From contig NZ_JAAAPM020000016.1 of assembly GCF_009909155.2 (NCBI RefSeq), forward strand, positions 27,047 through 91,046: a DNA stretch of 64,000 bases, in the 5' to 3' direction. The translations under genes were made by a program, and so were the position numbers. Shown one piece after another: positions 1 through 9,290 of this stretch; the stretch's first letter is position 1, and the number at the start of each line of letters is the position of its first letter. Below the pieces are notes generated by a model. The model was not told the origin of the DNA. It ran no database searches and saw only the letters and a program-made list of their open reading frames with translations. Source of the DNA: Flavobacterium undicola (lineage in GTDB: Bacteria > Bacteroidota > Bacteroidia > Flavobacteriales > Flavobacteriaceae).

Positions 1-232
1 CTATAGCTGAAAGGCCATTTTCGTTGAAAACAGTAATAATCCTTTTAGTTTTAACATTCATACTTCTTTGCGAAGAAATAATGATATCCAATTGATTCAA
101 CCGAACAACTGCATCTGCATTTTCTTTTAAACTATCAGCAATAAGTGCAATAGGATATTCATTTTTTTGTGCCTGAAGTTTAAATGCAAACAATATTAAA
201 ACTATTGCAAATTGAAGATTTTTGATTTTCAT
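1..232 (-). CDS. DUF3857-type secreted protein, N-terminal fragment
   Basis: The gene enters from the left edge and only its first 77 codons are visible. It starts at an ATG at 230-232 and opens with a signal peptide (MKIKNLQFAIVLILFAFKLQ, then AQ), so the product is exported. The mature start (ENADAVVRLNQLDI, then RSMNVKTKRIITVFNENG) resembles the beginning of DUF3857 proteins, large Bacteroidota exported proteins that often also carry a transglutaminase-like domain. The rest lies outside the window, so the domain content is inferred from about 50 mature residues. The 275 bp between it and the kinase gene hold no gene that I can see. Confidence 0.6.
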   Translation of the reverse strand, partial: MKIKNLQFAIVLILFAFKLQAQKNEYPIALIADSLKENADAVVRLNQLDIIISSQRSMNVKTKRIITVFNENGLSAI

Positions 233-507
233 AAATGGTTTTGAGAATATAAATAATTACCAAAGTGAGGAAAAGAAAAAACCATAAATATCTAAAAGCT
301 ATTTATGATACTGGTTTTGGTTTTTTAATTATTCGTGGTTCTCAAAAATAAAACAAATCATACAAAATACAAACAAATATTTGTATTTTTTTTAACAAGA
401 AATCCCCATTTAAGGATTATACAAAAGCAGTAGAGAAAAAAGCTTTCTTTATACTAATTTCAAAAATTAATTTAATCTCAAACAGAAATTAGATAACAAA
501 AAACAAA

Positions 508-2019
508 TCAATTATTCTTTGTAACCAACTCCATAATCACATTATACAACTCTTCTGATTCAAAAGGTTTAGAAATGTATCCATCAACCCCAACGGCCTT
601 ACAAGCCTCAGTAACAGAACCCGTTACCACAGCAGACAATGCAATAATGGGAATATTTTTTTTAGTATGATCTTTCAAACTTCGAATTGCCGATGTGGCT
701 TCATAACCATTCATGACGGGCATCATCAAATCCATCAAAACCACATCAAAATCTTCTTGAATAACTGCATCAACAGCTAACTTTCCATTGGCTACTGCCA
801 CAGAGTCAAAATTAAATTTTGATAATATTTTTTGCACTAAGATCTGATTGATACGATTATCCTCTGCTACTAATACTTTAACTTTTTTATTTACATCAAT
901 TACAGCATTACCCTTAGATTCTTTTTCAAGAAAAGATTTTGAAGCAGAAAAATAATAATCATTTTTAGGAAAAGGGAGCGTTATAGTAAAACTAGTTCCA
1001 ACACCTAATTCACTTTTTACTTGAATATCTCCATTCATTATATCGATAATCTTCTTAACAATGGTTAATCCTAATCCTGTTCCACCATATTTTCTAGAAG
1101 CATCATTATTAACTTGAACAAAAGGATTAAAAACACCTTGTAATTTATCTGATGGGATTCCTATTCCTGAATCTTTTACTACAATTTTAATGATATAAGA
1201 TTCATCTTCTTCCTCTTGAAATTTAATCTTTAATCTAATTTTACCTTGAGCAGGCGTAAATTTGACTGCATTACTAATTAAATTAAAAAATATCTGAGAA
1301 ATTCTAACTGAATCACCATTTAAAACCAAAGGCACCTTTTTATCAATTACAATCTTAAAATCAATATCGTTTTCTATTGCTTTAACCGAAAAAGTATCAT
1401 GTATCAATCGTGTTAGCTGAACCAAATTAAAAGGCTTATTAGATAAGGTAACCTGTCCTGATTCAATTTTTGCTAAGTCTAAAATGTCATTAATAATCAC
1501 AAGTAAAATATCTCCCGACATCTTAATGTATCCTAATTGTTTACTCTCCTCTGGATCTAAAGAGGTACTATTTAATAACAAATCAGTAAAACCTAGAATC
1601 CCATTAAGCGGCGTACGAATTTCATGGCTCATATTTGACAAGAATTGATCTCTTGACAAGGCTAATTGCTCTGAACGTTCTTTCTCTTCAACTAATTTCT
1701 CATTAATAGCTTCTACTATTTTTTTAGAAACCATTACTGCTTTCAACTCTTCTATATAAGTATTGAAACCCATACAAAAAACATCCAACTCATCATTGGC
1801 TTCTGAAATGGGCAAATAATTAAAAAAATCACCCGTAAAACAATTTGATATATGCTCAACAATAACTGCTGTTCTTTTCTTTTTAGACTCAATTTTTTTG
1901 GCTAAAAAAACTAATTCTTGGTAAACATCCTCTAAACTCTCTCCATGAGTTAGTTGTTCCTGAAACTCATCTTCGTTTATGGAACGTACTAAGGTTAATA
2001 TTTCTTCTAGTTTAGACAT
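508..2019 (-). CDS. Cytosolic hybrid histidine kinase with receiver domain
   Basis: 503 residues. An N-terminal region of about 95 residues has no recognised domain and no membrane segment. A short coiled-coil-like stretch follows, then the HisKA box with the phospho-accepting His near residue 132 (SHEIRTPLNG). The HATPase domain shows its N box (NLISNAVKFTP) and G boxes (DSGIGIP, GGTGLGLTIV). The C-terminal receiver domain begins near 380 and its phospho-acceptor Asp is in VLMDLMMP near 432. The kinase presumably autophosphorylates and relays to its own receiver. It is the last gene of a same-strand cluster after two small paralogues and an oxoamine-synthase fusion, so it may sense an internal or diffusible cue linked to them. 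No dedicated response regulator is adjacent. Confidence 0.9.
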   Translation of the reverse strand: MSKLEEILTLVRSINEDEFQEQLTHGESLEDVYQELVFLAKKIESKKKRTAVIVEHISNCFTGDFFNYLPISEANDELDVFCMGFNTYIEELKAVMVSKKIVEAINEKLVEEKERSEQLALSRDQFLSNMSHEIRTPLNGILGFTDLLLNSTSLDPEESKQLGYIKMSGDILLVIINDILDLAKIESGQVTLSNKPFNLVQLTRLIHDTFSVKAIENDIDFKIVIDKKVPLVLNGDSVRISQIFFNLISNAVKFTPAQGKIRLKIKFQEEEDESYIIKIVVKDSGIGIPSDKLQGVFNPFVQVNNDASRKYGGTGLGLTIVKKIIDIMNGDIQVKSELGVGTSFTITLPFPKNDYYFSASKSFLEKESKGNAVIDVNKKVKVLVAEDNRINQILVQKILSKFNFDSVAVANGKLAVDAVIQEDFDVVLMDLMMPVMNGYEATSAIRSLKDHTKKNIPIIALSAVVTGSVTEACKAVGVDGYISKPFESEELYNVIMELVTKNN

Positions 2020-2177
2020 CTTGTAGGTTTATGTTCAACTTGGGTGTATTCTTATTGGCAATTTTCGGTAAAAATAATCATAAAATAACTATTACTCTTA
2101 CAAAAATGAAATTAATAAAAAACTTTTAAAAAATAGCATACTTAACAATATTATTAAATTAAAAAATAATACTTTTT

Positions 2178-2573
2178 TTACAGCTTTGTGTTTTCGGTTT
2201 TAATTTCTAATAACCATTCCACTGCTTTTTCCTTATTTGCAAAAACTTGGAAAAGCACCTTAGGTTTATTTAATTTCAAATAGGTATTAAACATGAACTT
2301 TGTAATATGAGAATTCACCAATACCGCTACACCATTCAGATAATCCTGTCCATAACGGTCGGCATAATCACGAACTTCTTTGGATACGCTTTTCAAATTT
2401 GTTATATCATATAACCAATATTGCATTTCTCCTCTAGAAATTTCTTCTCTTATCCTGATTAATTCTTTAATCTTTACAAGATCCAATTCAACCCCTTCTT
2501 GAAATCTTGAGATTAAAATCCCATTCTCAAACCAAAACTTTATATATTCATTTTTAACGGAATTTTCTTCCAT
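2178..2573 (-). CDS. Small conserved protein, paralogue 1 (STAS/SpoIIAA-like fold possible)
   Basis: 131 residues, no signal peptide or membrane segment. It is clearly paralogous to the next upstream gene: both share an IKFW start, a QYW.YD segment, a DYAD.YGQ/DYADKNGQ segment, an N-SHI-KF stretch and a KP...A..WL ending. The pattern of a short cytosolic domain with a central hydrophobic strand and C-terminal helix suggests a STAS or SpoIIAA-like fold, but I do not recognise the family firmly. It lies between its paralogue and the hybrid kinase, so a switch or adaptor role in that signalling cluster is an inference only. Confidence 0.7.
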   Translation of the reverse strand: MEENSVKNEYIKFWFENGILISRFQEGVELDLVKIKELIRIREEISRGEMQYWLYDITNLKSVSKEVRDYADRYGQDYLNGVAVLVNSHITKFMFNTYLKLNKPKVLFQVFANKEKAVEWLLEIKTENTKL

Positions 2574-2643
2574 ATGTTGCCATTAAATGTTTTTTTAATC
2601 AATTAAATAAGTATAATTTCATTCATGCTAAATAATTCAGATT

Positions 2644-3033
2644 TTAAAACTGTCCGTTTTTTTTCTTTAATTCGTTTAACCAATGTATGGCTTCGCTTTT
2701 TTGGGTAAAACCTCTTAAGGGAACTGTGGGCTTTTTCAATACCATAAATGCATTAAGAATAAATTTCGCAATATGAGAATTGAGTACTGCCGCACATGCA
2801 TATAAGCCTTCTTGCCCATTTTTATCGGCATAATCGCGTGCATCTTTTTCATAGGATTTAATTCCATTAAAATCATAACACCAATATTGCTTCTTCTCAG
2901 CTGATATCTGATGGCGCAAATCAATTATAGCTTTTATGTTTTCAATAGTACCCTCAGTTGTTTTTTTAAATTGAGAATGTAGAATATCATCTTCTATCCA
3001 AAATTTAATAAAATCATTTTCCACTTCTTTCAT
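2644..3033 (-). CDS. Small conserved protein, paralogue 2
   Basis: I chose the ATG at 3031-3033 (MKEVENDFIKFW), giving 129 residues. The frame opens further upstream only through a TTG at 3064-3066, and the ATG aligns with the start of the neighbouring paralogue. The protein shares the paralogue's IKFW, QYWCYD, DYADKNGQ, NSHIAKF and C-terminal WL segments. The upstream oxoamine-synthase gene ends at 3067, only 33 bp away, so the two are probably cotranscribed. The tandem arrangement indicates a local duplication followed by clear divergence. Function unknown. Confidence 0.7.
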   Translation of the reverse strand: MKEVENDFIKFWIEDDILHSQFKKTTEGTIENIKAIIDLRHQISAEKKQYWCYDFNGIKSYEKDARDYADKNGQEGLYACAAVLNSHIAKFILNAFMVLKKPTVPLRGFTQKSEAIHWLNELKKKNGQF

Positions 3034-3066
3034 ATTCAATGTTTTTTTATGTATCTTATTATTCAA

Positions 3067-5487
3067 CTATATGTTTGAATGCGATTCAATTAATTCCAGG
3101 TTATAGGTTTCATCTACTTTTAGATAAGCCCATGTAGGAATTGTCAAAGCTAAATATTTTTGCTTTTCAAAATCGGCTGTCAAGCCTAAATAAGTAACTT
3201 TTTTATTTAAATCGTTTCCTCTTTTCACCATTTGAAACATGGCTTGCTTATATATTTGATGTGTATTAATATAATCGTAGTCTAATCCAACGATTAAAGG
3301 ACAGTAGTGATCATTGCCAATATTCCCAAAGACAACAGCAACTACCTGATTATTTTCTTTTAGACTAATTTCAATAAATTCCCATTCTTTATATTTAGAA
3401 AGAACTTTAGCCATTTTTTCAGGATATTGAAAAAAGTTGAAAGAGTAATTAGCATTTTTAACGTTTGCGAATAAATTAAAATACTGAGTTGCTTCCTCAT
3501 CTGTGATTTGATTTTTAATTTTTATATCAAATTTATCCAGATGTCTGATAGCATATTGCTTAATGTTATCTCGTTTTTTACTCGATTTTATTAATGCCAT
3601 TAAATCATTGGTAGTTTCCCACTTAGGATTCTTGATAATATTAGTGTTTGGCATTCGCATTTTAGCATAGCCTTCCTCTTCTATGATTTGATTTAAAACA
3701 TTACCCTCTTCAAAATCTCTAAAAATAACTGCTGTTGCATCAATGTCTTTTTTTACTTTCGAAACAAAATCAAATAAATGATTCACTGAATTCCTCCATT
3801 CAGGGTGTTCAACGTCCAGATAAATAAAATCACCCTCACAAAATAAAGAACCCATTGCTAATGTTTTTGAACATAAATAATAAGGATCACTCTTGCGCAC
3901 TTCTTCTATTTGTTTTGACACATTTTCTTGTGCCACCATATCGTCTTTATAAATAGCACCCGTAAAAAACGTAGACAACACTAATTTTCCTTCCTTGTCT
4001 TTAACTATGATGTAATGGAAACTCCAATTCTCTTCAGGTTTCTCATTATTTGAAAAAATTTCTTCCATAGCCTGCATTCCTGAATGGGTGATGTTTCCTC
4101 TATCTTTAAACATCGAATTCCAATCCTCAGCATTTATGTCATGTATCGTTGTATATTCTTCGACAAATAAGCTCGAATTATTTGTTGGCTCAACCAATAT
4201 ATTTATATTCTTTTCATTTTTCTGTAAATGAAACCCAAACTCTTTGTAAACCCTTTCAACACTATCCCCTTCTTCTTCAATAGCCTTGGGTAAATGATAC
4301 GCCATTGCATCGGTTAATAAATCAATATCAGCCTTTGTGTTGTGTCGAGTCAATGTAAATCGCAAACCCGATTTATCATTAGGAACCACTGGAAACATAG
4401 CTGTGTTTACATAGATTCCTTCTTCTAAAATACGATGAACAAAATTCCGTGTTACTTTATTTAAACCACTTCCAATAAAATAAATAGGAGAATCAGGCGA
4501 TGAAATATTCGTGAGATTTTTTTCTTTCAATCTCATATTCATGTAATTCATCAATTCTTTTAATTCCGATTGATACGTATAAATATCGTCAGAAAGATGA
4601 ATTTTTGCAGAAGCGATTGCTGCTCCAACATTTGCAGGAGATAATGGATGAGAATAACTTAATGGTCCGCCAAAAACATCTGTTCTTCGATACATTTCAG
4701 GATCCGAAAAAATGGCTGTTCCCCCAACACAGCCAAAACCTTTGGCAAGTGTTGAGATTATAACAATACGTTCACTAACTCCCAATCGATTGTAGATATA
4801 CCCTGCTCCATTTTTTCCATCCCAGCCCATTCCATGTGCATCATCAAAATACAAATGCAGTTTCGGGTATTTATCAAGCAAGTTCTTTAAAATAGTGGTA
4901 TCCGGTAAATCGCCATGCATCGAATAAACACCATCCGCCATATACCAAATGCGGTTGTATTTATTGTAGTTTTCACGAATCATTTCCTCTAACATTTCAT
5001 AATTAGAATGCCTGACCATTTTTACTTCTGTTCCTTGTAATTTGGTGTTTTTACATGGAAATTGTACGCTAAAATGCACTTGTTGATCCAGTATTATTAA
5101 ATCATCCGATTTAATAATAGTAGCAATAACAGAAATATGCGCATTTGAAGTTGAAGTATAGCAGATAACTTTATTGCCATCAAATATTTGAGACATTAAT
5201 TCCTCTAACTCCTGAATGTAAGTGGGACGGATGTATGCCCTGGACATAGATAATTGCGTACCGAATTTCTTTGTCAATTCCATTGAATTGGCTATTAAAT
5301 CAGGATGCATTTCCAAACCCAAATAGCCACAGGTTCCAAAATTTATTAAATCTCTGCCTTTAATAGTAAATTTTTCACCATTAAAACTTTGTTCTTCAGA
5401 ATTGATATGCATGATTCCTTTTTCTTTCGCAGAGGTCCATACATTATCAACAACGTCTAAGTAATTATTATGATTTATTTTTGCCAA
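3067..5487 (-). CDS. Alpha-oxoamine synthase-like PLP enzyme fused to GNAT acetyltransferase-like domain
   Basis: 806 residues, about twice a normal alpha-oxoamine synthase. Residues 40-400 form a fold-type I PLP enzyme: DDAHGMG at 215-221 and the likely PLP lysine near 249 in TLAKGFGCVGG. These resemble KBL, serine palmitoyltransferase and CqsA, which condense an amino acid with an acyl-CoA. The C-terminal half (roughly 430-800) reads as a GNAT-like acyltransferase region. The fusion could make and then acylate an aminoketone-type molecule, either a lipid or a signal. It leads a cluster with two small paralogues and a hybrid kinase. The family reading is firm; substrate and product are unknown. 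Confidence 0.85.
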   Translation of the reverse strand: MAKINHNNYLDVVDNVWTSAKEKGIMHINSEEQSFNGEKFTIKGRDLINFGTCGYLGLEMHPDLIANSMELTKKFGTQLSMSRAYIRPTYIQELEELMSQIFDGNKVICYTSTSNAHISVIATIIKSDDLIILDQQVHFSVQFPCKNTKLQGTEVKMVRHSNYEMLEEMIRENYNKYNRIWYMADGVYSMHGDLPDTTILKNLLDKYPKLHLYFDDAHGMGWDGKNGAGYIYNRLGVSERIVIISTLAKGFGCVGGTAIFSDPEMYRRTDVFGGPLSYSHPLSPANVGAAIASAKIHLSDDIYTYQSELKELMNYMNMRLKEKNLTNISSPDSPIYFIGSGLNKVTRNFVHRILEEGIYVNTAMFPVVPNDKSGLRFTLTRHNTKADIDLLTDAMAYHLPKAIEEEGDSVERVYKEFGFHLQKNEKNINILVEPTNNSSLFVEEYTTIHDINAEDWNSMFKDRGNITHSGMQAMEEIFSNNEKPEENWSFHYIIVKDKEGKLVLSTFFTGAIYKDDMVAQENVSKQIEEVRKSDPYYLCSKTLAMGSLFCEGDFIYLDVEHPEWRNSVNHLFDFVSKVKKDIDATAVIFRDFEEGNVLNQIIEEEGYAKMRMPNTNIIKNPKWETTNDLMALIKSSKKRDNIKQYAIRHLDKFDIKIKNQITDEEATQYFNLFANVKNANYSFNFFQYPEKMAKVLSKYKEWEFIEISLKENNQVVAVVFGNIGNDHYCPLIVGLDYDYINTHQIYKQAMFQMVKRGNDLNKKVTYLGLTADFEKQKYLALTIPTWAYLKVDETYNLELIESHSNI

Positions 5488-5620
5488 AATTCGGAGTTTG
5501 TTAAGTTATCAAAACTTGTAGGAATCATTAATGTGATTATCCTCAAATTTAGAAAATAAAACAGAATAAAAAAATCGACAACAATATATGTTCTAAGAAA
5601 TAAATAACATCACAAAAAAA

Positions 5621-6073
5621 CTATTCTTTGCTTTTGCTATCGATTACTATGGTCACAGGTCCATCATTAAGCAAACTTACTTTCATATCGGCACCAAATT
5701 CACCGGTTTGAACTTTTTTACCAATTTCTGATTCCAATTTTCGAACAAAATTTTCATAAAGGGGAATGGCGATTTCAGGCTTGGACGCTTTTATGTATGA
5801 AGGTCTGTTTCCTTTTTTAGTGCCAGCATGAAGTGTAAACTGACTTACCACAATAATATCTCCATCAACATCTTGGACTGATAAGTTCATCACATTATTT
5901 TCATCACCAAAAATGCGAATTTTAGCAGTTTTAGATACTAACCAATCAATATCTTCTTGTGTATCGGCATCTTCAATACCTACAAGAACCAACAAACCTT
6001 TTTCTATTGAAGCTACTATTTCATTTTCGATAGTAACAGAAGCTTCAGTAACTCTTTGAATTACAACTCTCAT
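5621..6073 (-). CDS. dtd: D-aminoacyl-tRNA deacylase
   Basis: 150 residues, normal family length. It hydrolyses D-amino acids (and glycine from mischarged tRNA) in the cytosol. Hallmarks are the N-terminal MRVVIQRVTEASV, the SQFTLHAGTKKGNRPS segment around the active site, and the C-terminal NDGPVT motif, whose Gly-Pro pair enforces chirality in this family. Its start overlaps the end of rsgA by 4 bp (ATGA-type), so the two are translationally coupled. Confidence 0.96.
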   Translation of the reverse strand: MRVVIQRVTEASVTIENEIVASIEKGLLVLVGIEDADTQEDIDWLVSKTAKIRIFGDENNVMNLSVQDVDGDIIVVSQFTLHAGTKKGNRPSYIKASKPEIAIPLYENFVRKLESEIGKKVQTGEFGADMKVSLLNDGPVTIVIDSKSKE

Positions 6074-7050
6074 TGACCTCTCAATTCATCACTTTGTTTT
6101 CGATCGTCATCGTAAATATCGGTACGATAATGCTCGTCATCTCCTTCCAATATTTTCAAATAGCTGTTGTATCGAGACCAAGCTATTTCATCATTTTCCA
6201 AAGCGGTTTTTACAGCACATTTAGGCTCTTCTTTATGCAGACAGTTATTGAATTTACACTGATCTTTTAATTTAAAAAATTCAGGAAAGTAACTACTAAT
6301 CTCTTCTTTTTGCATATCTACAATTCCAAAACCTTTGATACCTGGAGTATCAATTATTCGGGCACCAAAAGACAAATCATACATTTCAGCAAAAGTAGTG
6401 GTATGCTGTCCTTGTTTACTTGCTTCGGAAATTTGTTTTGTTTTAAGATCTAAGGTTGGCTCTAATGCATTAACCAACGTAGATTTCCCTACTCCGGAAT
6501 GCCCAGAAAACATACTTACCTTATCAATCATTAATTCTCTTAATTCTTCAACTCCTTTCTTTTCAGTTGAAGAAACACGAAGACATTTATACCCAATGTT
6601 TTGATACACATGTTGCATATACAACTGTTCATCAAGAGTAGCTTCATTAAAAGTGTCTATTTTATTAAAAACTAAAACGGTTTCAATTCCGTATGCCTCG
6701 GCAGTAACTAAAAATCGGTCAATAAAATTAAAAGTGGTTGGCGGATTGTTTACTGTGATTAACAAAAAGACACAGTCAATATTAGCAGCGATAATGTGCA
6801 TTTGATGTGATAAATTCACTGATTTTCGAACAATATAATTCTTCCTTTCGTGAATTGTATTAATCACCCCAGTAACCGTATCAGATGACTCTTCTAATTC
6901 AAAATCCACATGATCGCCCACAGCTATAGGATTGGTACTTTTAATACCTTTCATCCTAAACTTTCCTTTTATTCTGCAGTCCACAAAATTCCCTTCGTCG
7001 GATTTTACCGTGTACCAGCTTCCTGTTGATTTATAAACGATTCCTGTCAT
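6070..7050 (-). CDS. rsgA: Ribosome small subunit-dependent GTPase A
   Basis: 326 residues. A circularly permuted GTPase that assists 30S subunit maturation. It has an N-terminal OB fold (to about 70), then G4 (FNKID) before G1 (GHSGVGKST) and G3 (DTPGI), the expected permuted order. The C-terminal zinc site is CKFNNCLHKEEPKC. It is first of a two-gene unit with dtd. The aromatic operon upstream ends in a terminator at about 7119-7157, so rsgA should have its own promoter. Confidence 0.96.
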   Translation of the reverse strand: MTGIVYKSTGSWYTVKSDEGNFVDCRIKGKFRMKGIKSTNPIAVGDHVDFELEESSDTVTGVINTIHERKNYIVRKSVNLSHQMHIIAANIDCVFLLITVNNPPTTFNFIDRFLVTAEAYGIETVLVFNKIDTFNEATLDEQLYMQHVYQNIGYKCLRVSSTEKKGVEELRELMIDKVSMFSGHSGVGKSTLVNALEPTLDLKTKQISEASKQGQHTTTFAEMYDLSFGARIIDTPGIKGFGIVDMQKEEISSYFPEFFKLKDQCKFNNCLHKEEPKCAVKTALENDEIAWSRYNSYLKILEGDDEHYRTDIYDDDRKQSDELRGQ

Positions 7051-7118
7051 AGGGCAAAGATAAAATTTTGTTTCAAGTTCAAAGTGTAAAGTTTAAGGTT
7101 TTTGCTATCTGCTTTAAA

Positions 7119-7157
7119 TAAAAAAATCCCTCCAACTTTTATTAAGTCAAAGGGATT
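7119..7157 (-). terminator. Intrinsic terminator after the aromatic operon
   Basis: On the minus strand AATCCCT pairs with AGGGATT across a 19-nt loop and is followed by a run of T. It sits 23 bp after the stop of the DAHP synthase/chorismate mutase gene and before rsgA. Confidence 0.75.
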
Positions 7158-7179
7158 CTTACTATTTAAAAAAAGTCAA

Positions 7180-8262
7180 TTATCCGTTGATAATTTTCTC
7201 TTGGTGCTCAATACTTTCCTGGTGAATAGATTTGAATAATTTAGTGATAAATTCTTCAGACAATCCTTTTTTACCACCTTCAGCAACCATTTTCTCTTGG
7301 ATTTCATTCCAACGGTTGTGTTGCAAAACAGCTACATTATTTTCTTTTTTCACTTGACCAATTTCGTCAGCTACTTTCATTCTTTTTCCTAAAAGCTCTA
7401 ATAAATTAGCATCTAAAACATCGATGTTAGCTCTTAATTTAGACATTTTGTTTTCAAAATCAGGAGTATCTCCGCTAACTTTTCTAATTTTCAAGTCTTT
7501 CAAGATTTGCTTCAACGCATCTGGAGTAACTTGTTGAGCAGCATCAGACCATGCATTATCCGGGTCAATATGCGTTTCGATAATCATACCATCATAGTTC
7601 AAATCTAAAGCCTCTTGAGTTACTTCAAGAATCATGTTACGATTTCCTGTAATGTGAGATGGATCGATGATTAATGGTAAATCAGGGAATTTATTTTGCA
7701 ATTCGATAGCAATTTGCCATTCTGGAATGTTTCTGTATTTAGTTTTCTCATAAGTAGAGAAACCTCTGTGAATTACTCCTAAATTTTTGATACCAGCCAT
7801 GTGTAAACGCTCCACACCACCTAACCATAAAGCCATATCTGGATTTACCGGGTTTTTAACCAAAACAATTTTATCAGTTCCAGCCAATGTATCAGCAATT
7901 TCCTGAACTGCAAATGGATTAGCTGTTGTACGAGCTCCAACCCATAATACATCGATATCATATTCTAAAGCTAATTTACAGTGAGCAGCAGTAGCAACCT
8001 CAGTTCCCATCAACAATCCTGTTTCTTCTTTAGCTTTTTTCAACCATTTTAATCCTATTTCTCCAATACCTTCAAATCCTCCCGGACGAGTTCTTGGTTT
8101 CCAAATTCCTGCTCTAAATACGCTTACATCAGAATTTTTTAATTCGTGAGCAATTTTCAATACTTGCTCTTCAGTTTCAGCACTACAAGGTCCTGCTATC
8201 ACAAATGGATGATTTAATTTGAAAGCATCCAACCAATTTCTCATTTCTTTTGTGTTTTCCAT
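7180..8262 (-). CDS. Bifunctional DAHP synthase / chorismate mutase type II
   Basis: 360 residues. The N-terminal domain (about 1-260) is a 3-deoxy-7-phosphoheptulonate synthase of the KDO8P-synthase-like type: FVIAGPCSAET near the start, then GIWKPRTRPGGFEG, GTEVATAAHC, PSHITGNR and IETHIDPDNA. The C-terminal 90 residues form a helical AroQ-type chorismate mutase (KMSKLRANIDVLDANLLELL). It thus starts the shikimate pathway and commits chorismate to Phe/Tyr. It is the last gene of the pheA-aminotransferase-tyrA operon, downstream of the Phe/Tyr attenuator. No ACT domain is visible, so the fused mutase may give allosteric control, as in related fusions. Confidence 0.95.
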   Translation of the reverse strand: MENTKEMRNWLDAFKLNHPFVIAGPCSAETEEQVLKIAHELKNSDVSVFRAGIWKPRTRPGGFEGIGEIGLKWLKKAKEETGLLMGTEVATAAHCKLALEYDIDVLWVGARTTANPFAVQEIADTLAGTDKIVLVKNPVNPDMALWLGGVERLHMAGIKNLGVIHRGFSTYEKTKYRNIPEWQIAIELQNKFPDLPLIIDPSHITGNRNMILEVTQEALDLNYDGMIIETHIDPDNAWSDAAQQVTPDALKQILKDLKIRKVSGDTPDFENKMSKLRANIDVLDANLLELLGKRMKVADEIGQVKKENNVAVLQHNRWNEIQEKMVAEGGKKGLSEEFITKLFKSIHQESIEHQEKIING

Positions 8263-8318
8263 CTTTTATTAATTTATTTCTTTTAATTATGTGTTGTTAT
8301 ATTATTATTCTCTTTACT

Positions 8319-9239
8319 CTATTTTTTAACGCTTATTCCGTTTAATATCTCTCTAATTTTATTCACACTCGCCATCTCCTCATATATTGCATTATAATCA
8401 TCCTGTGCCAATAAATCCCTGAACTGTGTCAAATTAGAAATATATTCTTCTAATGATTCCAATACCTGAGCTTTATTTTGCTCGAAAATAGGCGTCCACA
8501 TCGCTGGCGAACTCTTAGCTAAACGCACTGTACTTTCAAAACCAGAACCTGCCATATCAAAAATATCCTGCTCGTCTTTTTCTTTATTAATCACTGTTTT
8601 CCCTAACATAAAGGAACTAATGTGCGATAAATGCGAAACATAAGCAATGTGTTTATCATGCGATTTTGGATCCATATAACGAATACGCATTCCCATAGCT
8701 TTAAACACTTCTAATGCTTTTTCCTGTAATTTGAAAGCCGTTTTTTCTACTTCGCAAATGATGTTTGTTTTATCTCTAAACAAATCTCTCAACGCTGCCG
8801 AAGGTCCCGAAAATTCCGTTCCAGCAATAGGATGCGTTGCAATAAAATTTCTTCTTTTAGGATGATTAGCTACCGCTTTACAAATTGGGTTCTTAGTCGA
8901 ACCTACTTCTAAAACAATGGCGTTTTCTCCAACTAAATCCAATACTTGAGGCAATAAACTAATAGCAACATTTACAGGAACCGACACAATTACAAAATCT
9001 GCTTCATGCAAATCTTCCATAGTAGCCGCAACATCAATAACACCTAACTCTAATGCTTGCTGCAAGTGCGTTTCGTTATTGTCTATTCCGTAAACAGTAA
9101 CTTCCGGATAAAGTGCTTTGATGTCTAAAACCATCGAACCACCTATTAATCCTATACCTATTACAAAAATCCTCTCCCCAGCCCTCTCCAAAGGAGAGGG
9201 AGCCGAAACTTGAGACGTATTACTATTACTTTTAGTCAT
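8319..9239 (-). CDS. tyrA: Prephenate dehydrogenase with repeat-derived N-terminus
   Basis: 306 residues. NAD-dependent oxidative decarboxylation of prephenate to 4-hydroxyphenylpyruvate for tyrosine. The Rossmann motif GIGLIGGSM starts at residue 28, later than usual. Before it lies SAPSPLERAGERI, encoded by a copy of the dispersed palindromic element, so an otherwise standard enzyme has a graft of about 25 residues. THPIAGTEFSGP and a helical dimerisation domain follow as expected. It is the third gene of the aromatic operon, 10 bp downstream of the aminotransferase gene, whose own end is also repeat-derived. Confidence 0.95.
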   Translation of the reverse strand: MTKSNSNTSQVSAPSPLERAGERIFVIGIGLIGGSMVLDIKALYPEVTVYGIDNNETHLQQALELGVIDVAATMEDLHEADFVIVSVPVNVAISLLPQVLDLVGENAIVLEVGSTKNPICKAVANHPKRRNFIATHPIAGTEFSGPSAALRDLFRDKTNIICEVEKTAFKLQEKALEVFKAMGMRIRYMDPKSHDKHIAYVSHLSHISSFMLGKTVINKEKDEQDIFDMAGSGFESTVRLAKSSPAMWTPIFEQNKAQVLESLEEYISNLTQFRDLLAQDDYNAIYEEMASVNKIREILNGISVKK

Positions 9240-9290
9240 AATTATTCTGTTAGTTGCCCAAAGCCTCTCCTTCGGAGGGGTTGGGAAGGA
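9170..9290. repeat. Inverted pair of GC-rich palindromic elements across the aminotransferase/tyrA junction
   Basis: Copy 1 (9170-9202) reads CCTCTCCCCAGCCCTCTCC then AAAGGAGAGGGAG and lies inside tyrA codons. Copy 2 (9253-9290), in the opposite orientation (GCCTCTCCTTCGGAGGGG then TTGGGAAGGA), forms the last codons of the aminotransferase (FLPNPSEGEALGN). About 50 bp separate them. The same element recurs at least ten more times between here and 34.5 kb. Confidence 0.9.

Noticed and set aside
6335..6604. Plus-strand ORF within rsgA, and similar frames opposite pheA, metH, cys genes and mreB
   Set aside because: Antisense shadows of well-supported genes, without independent signals.
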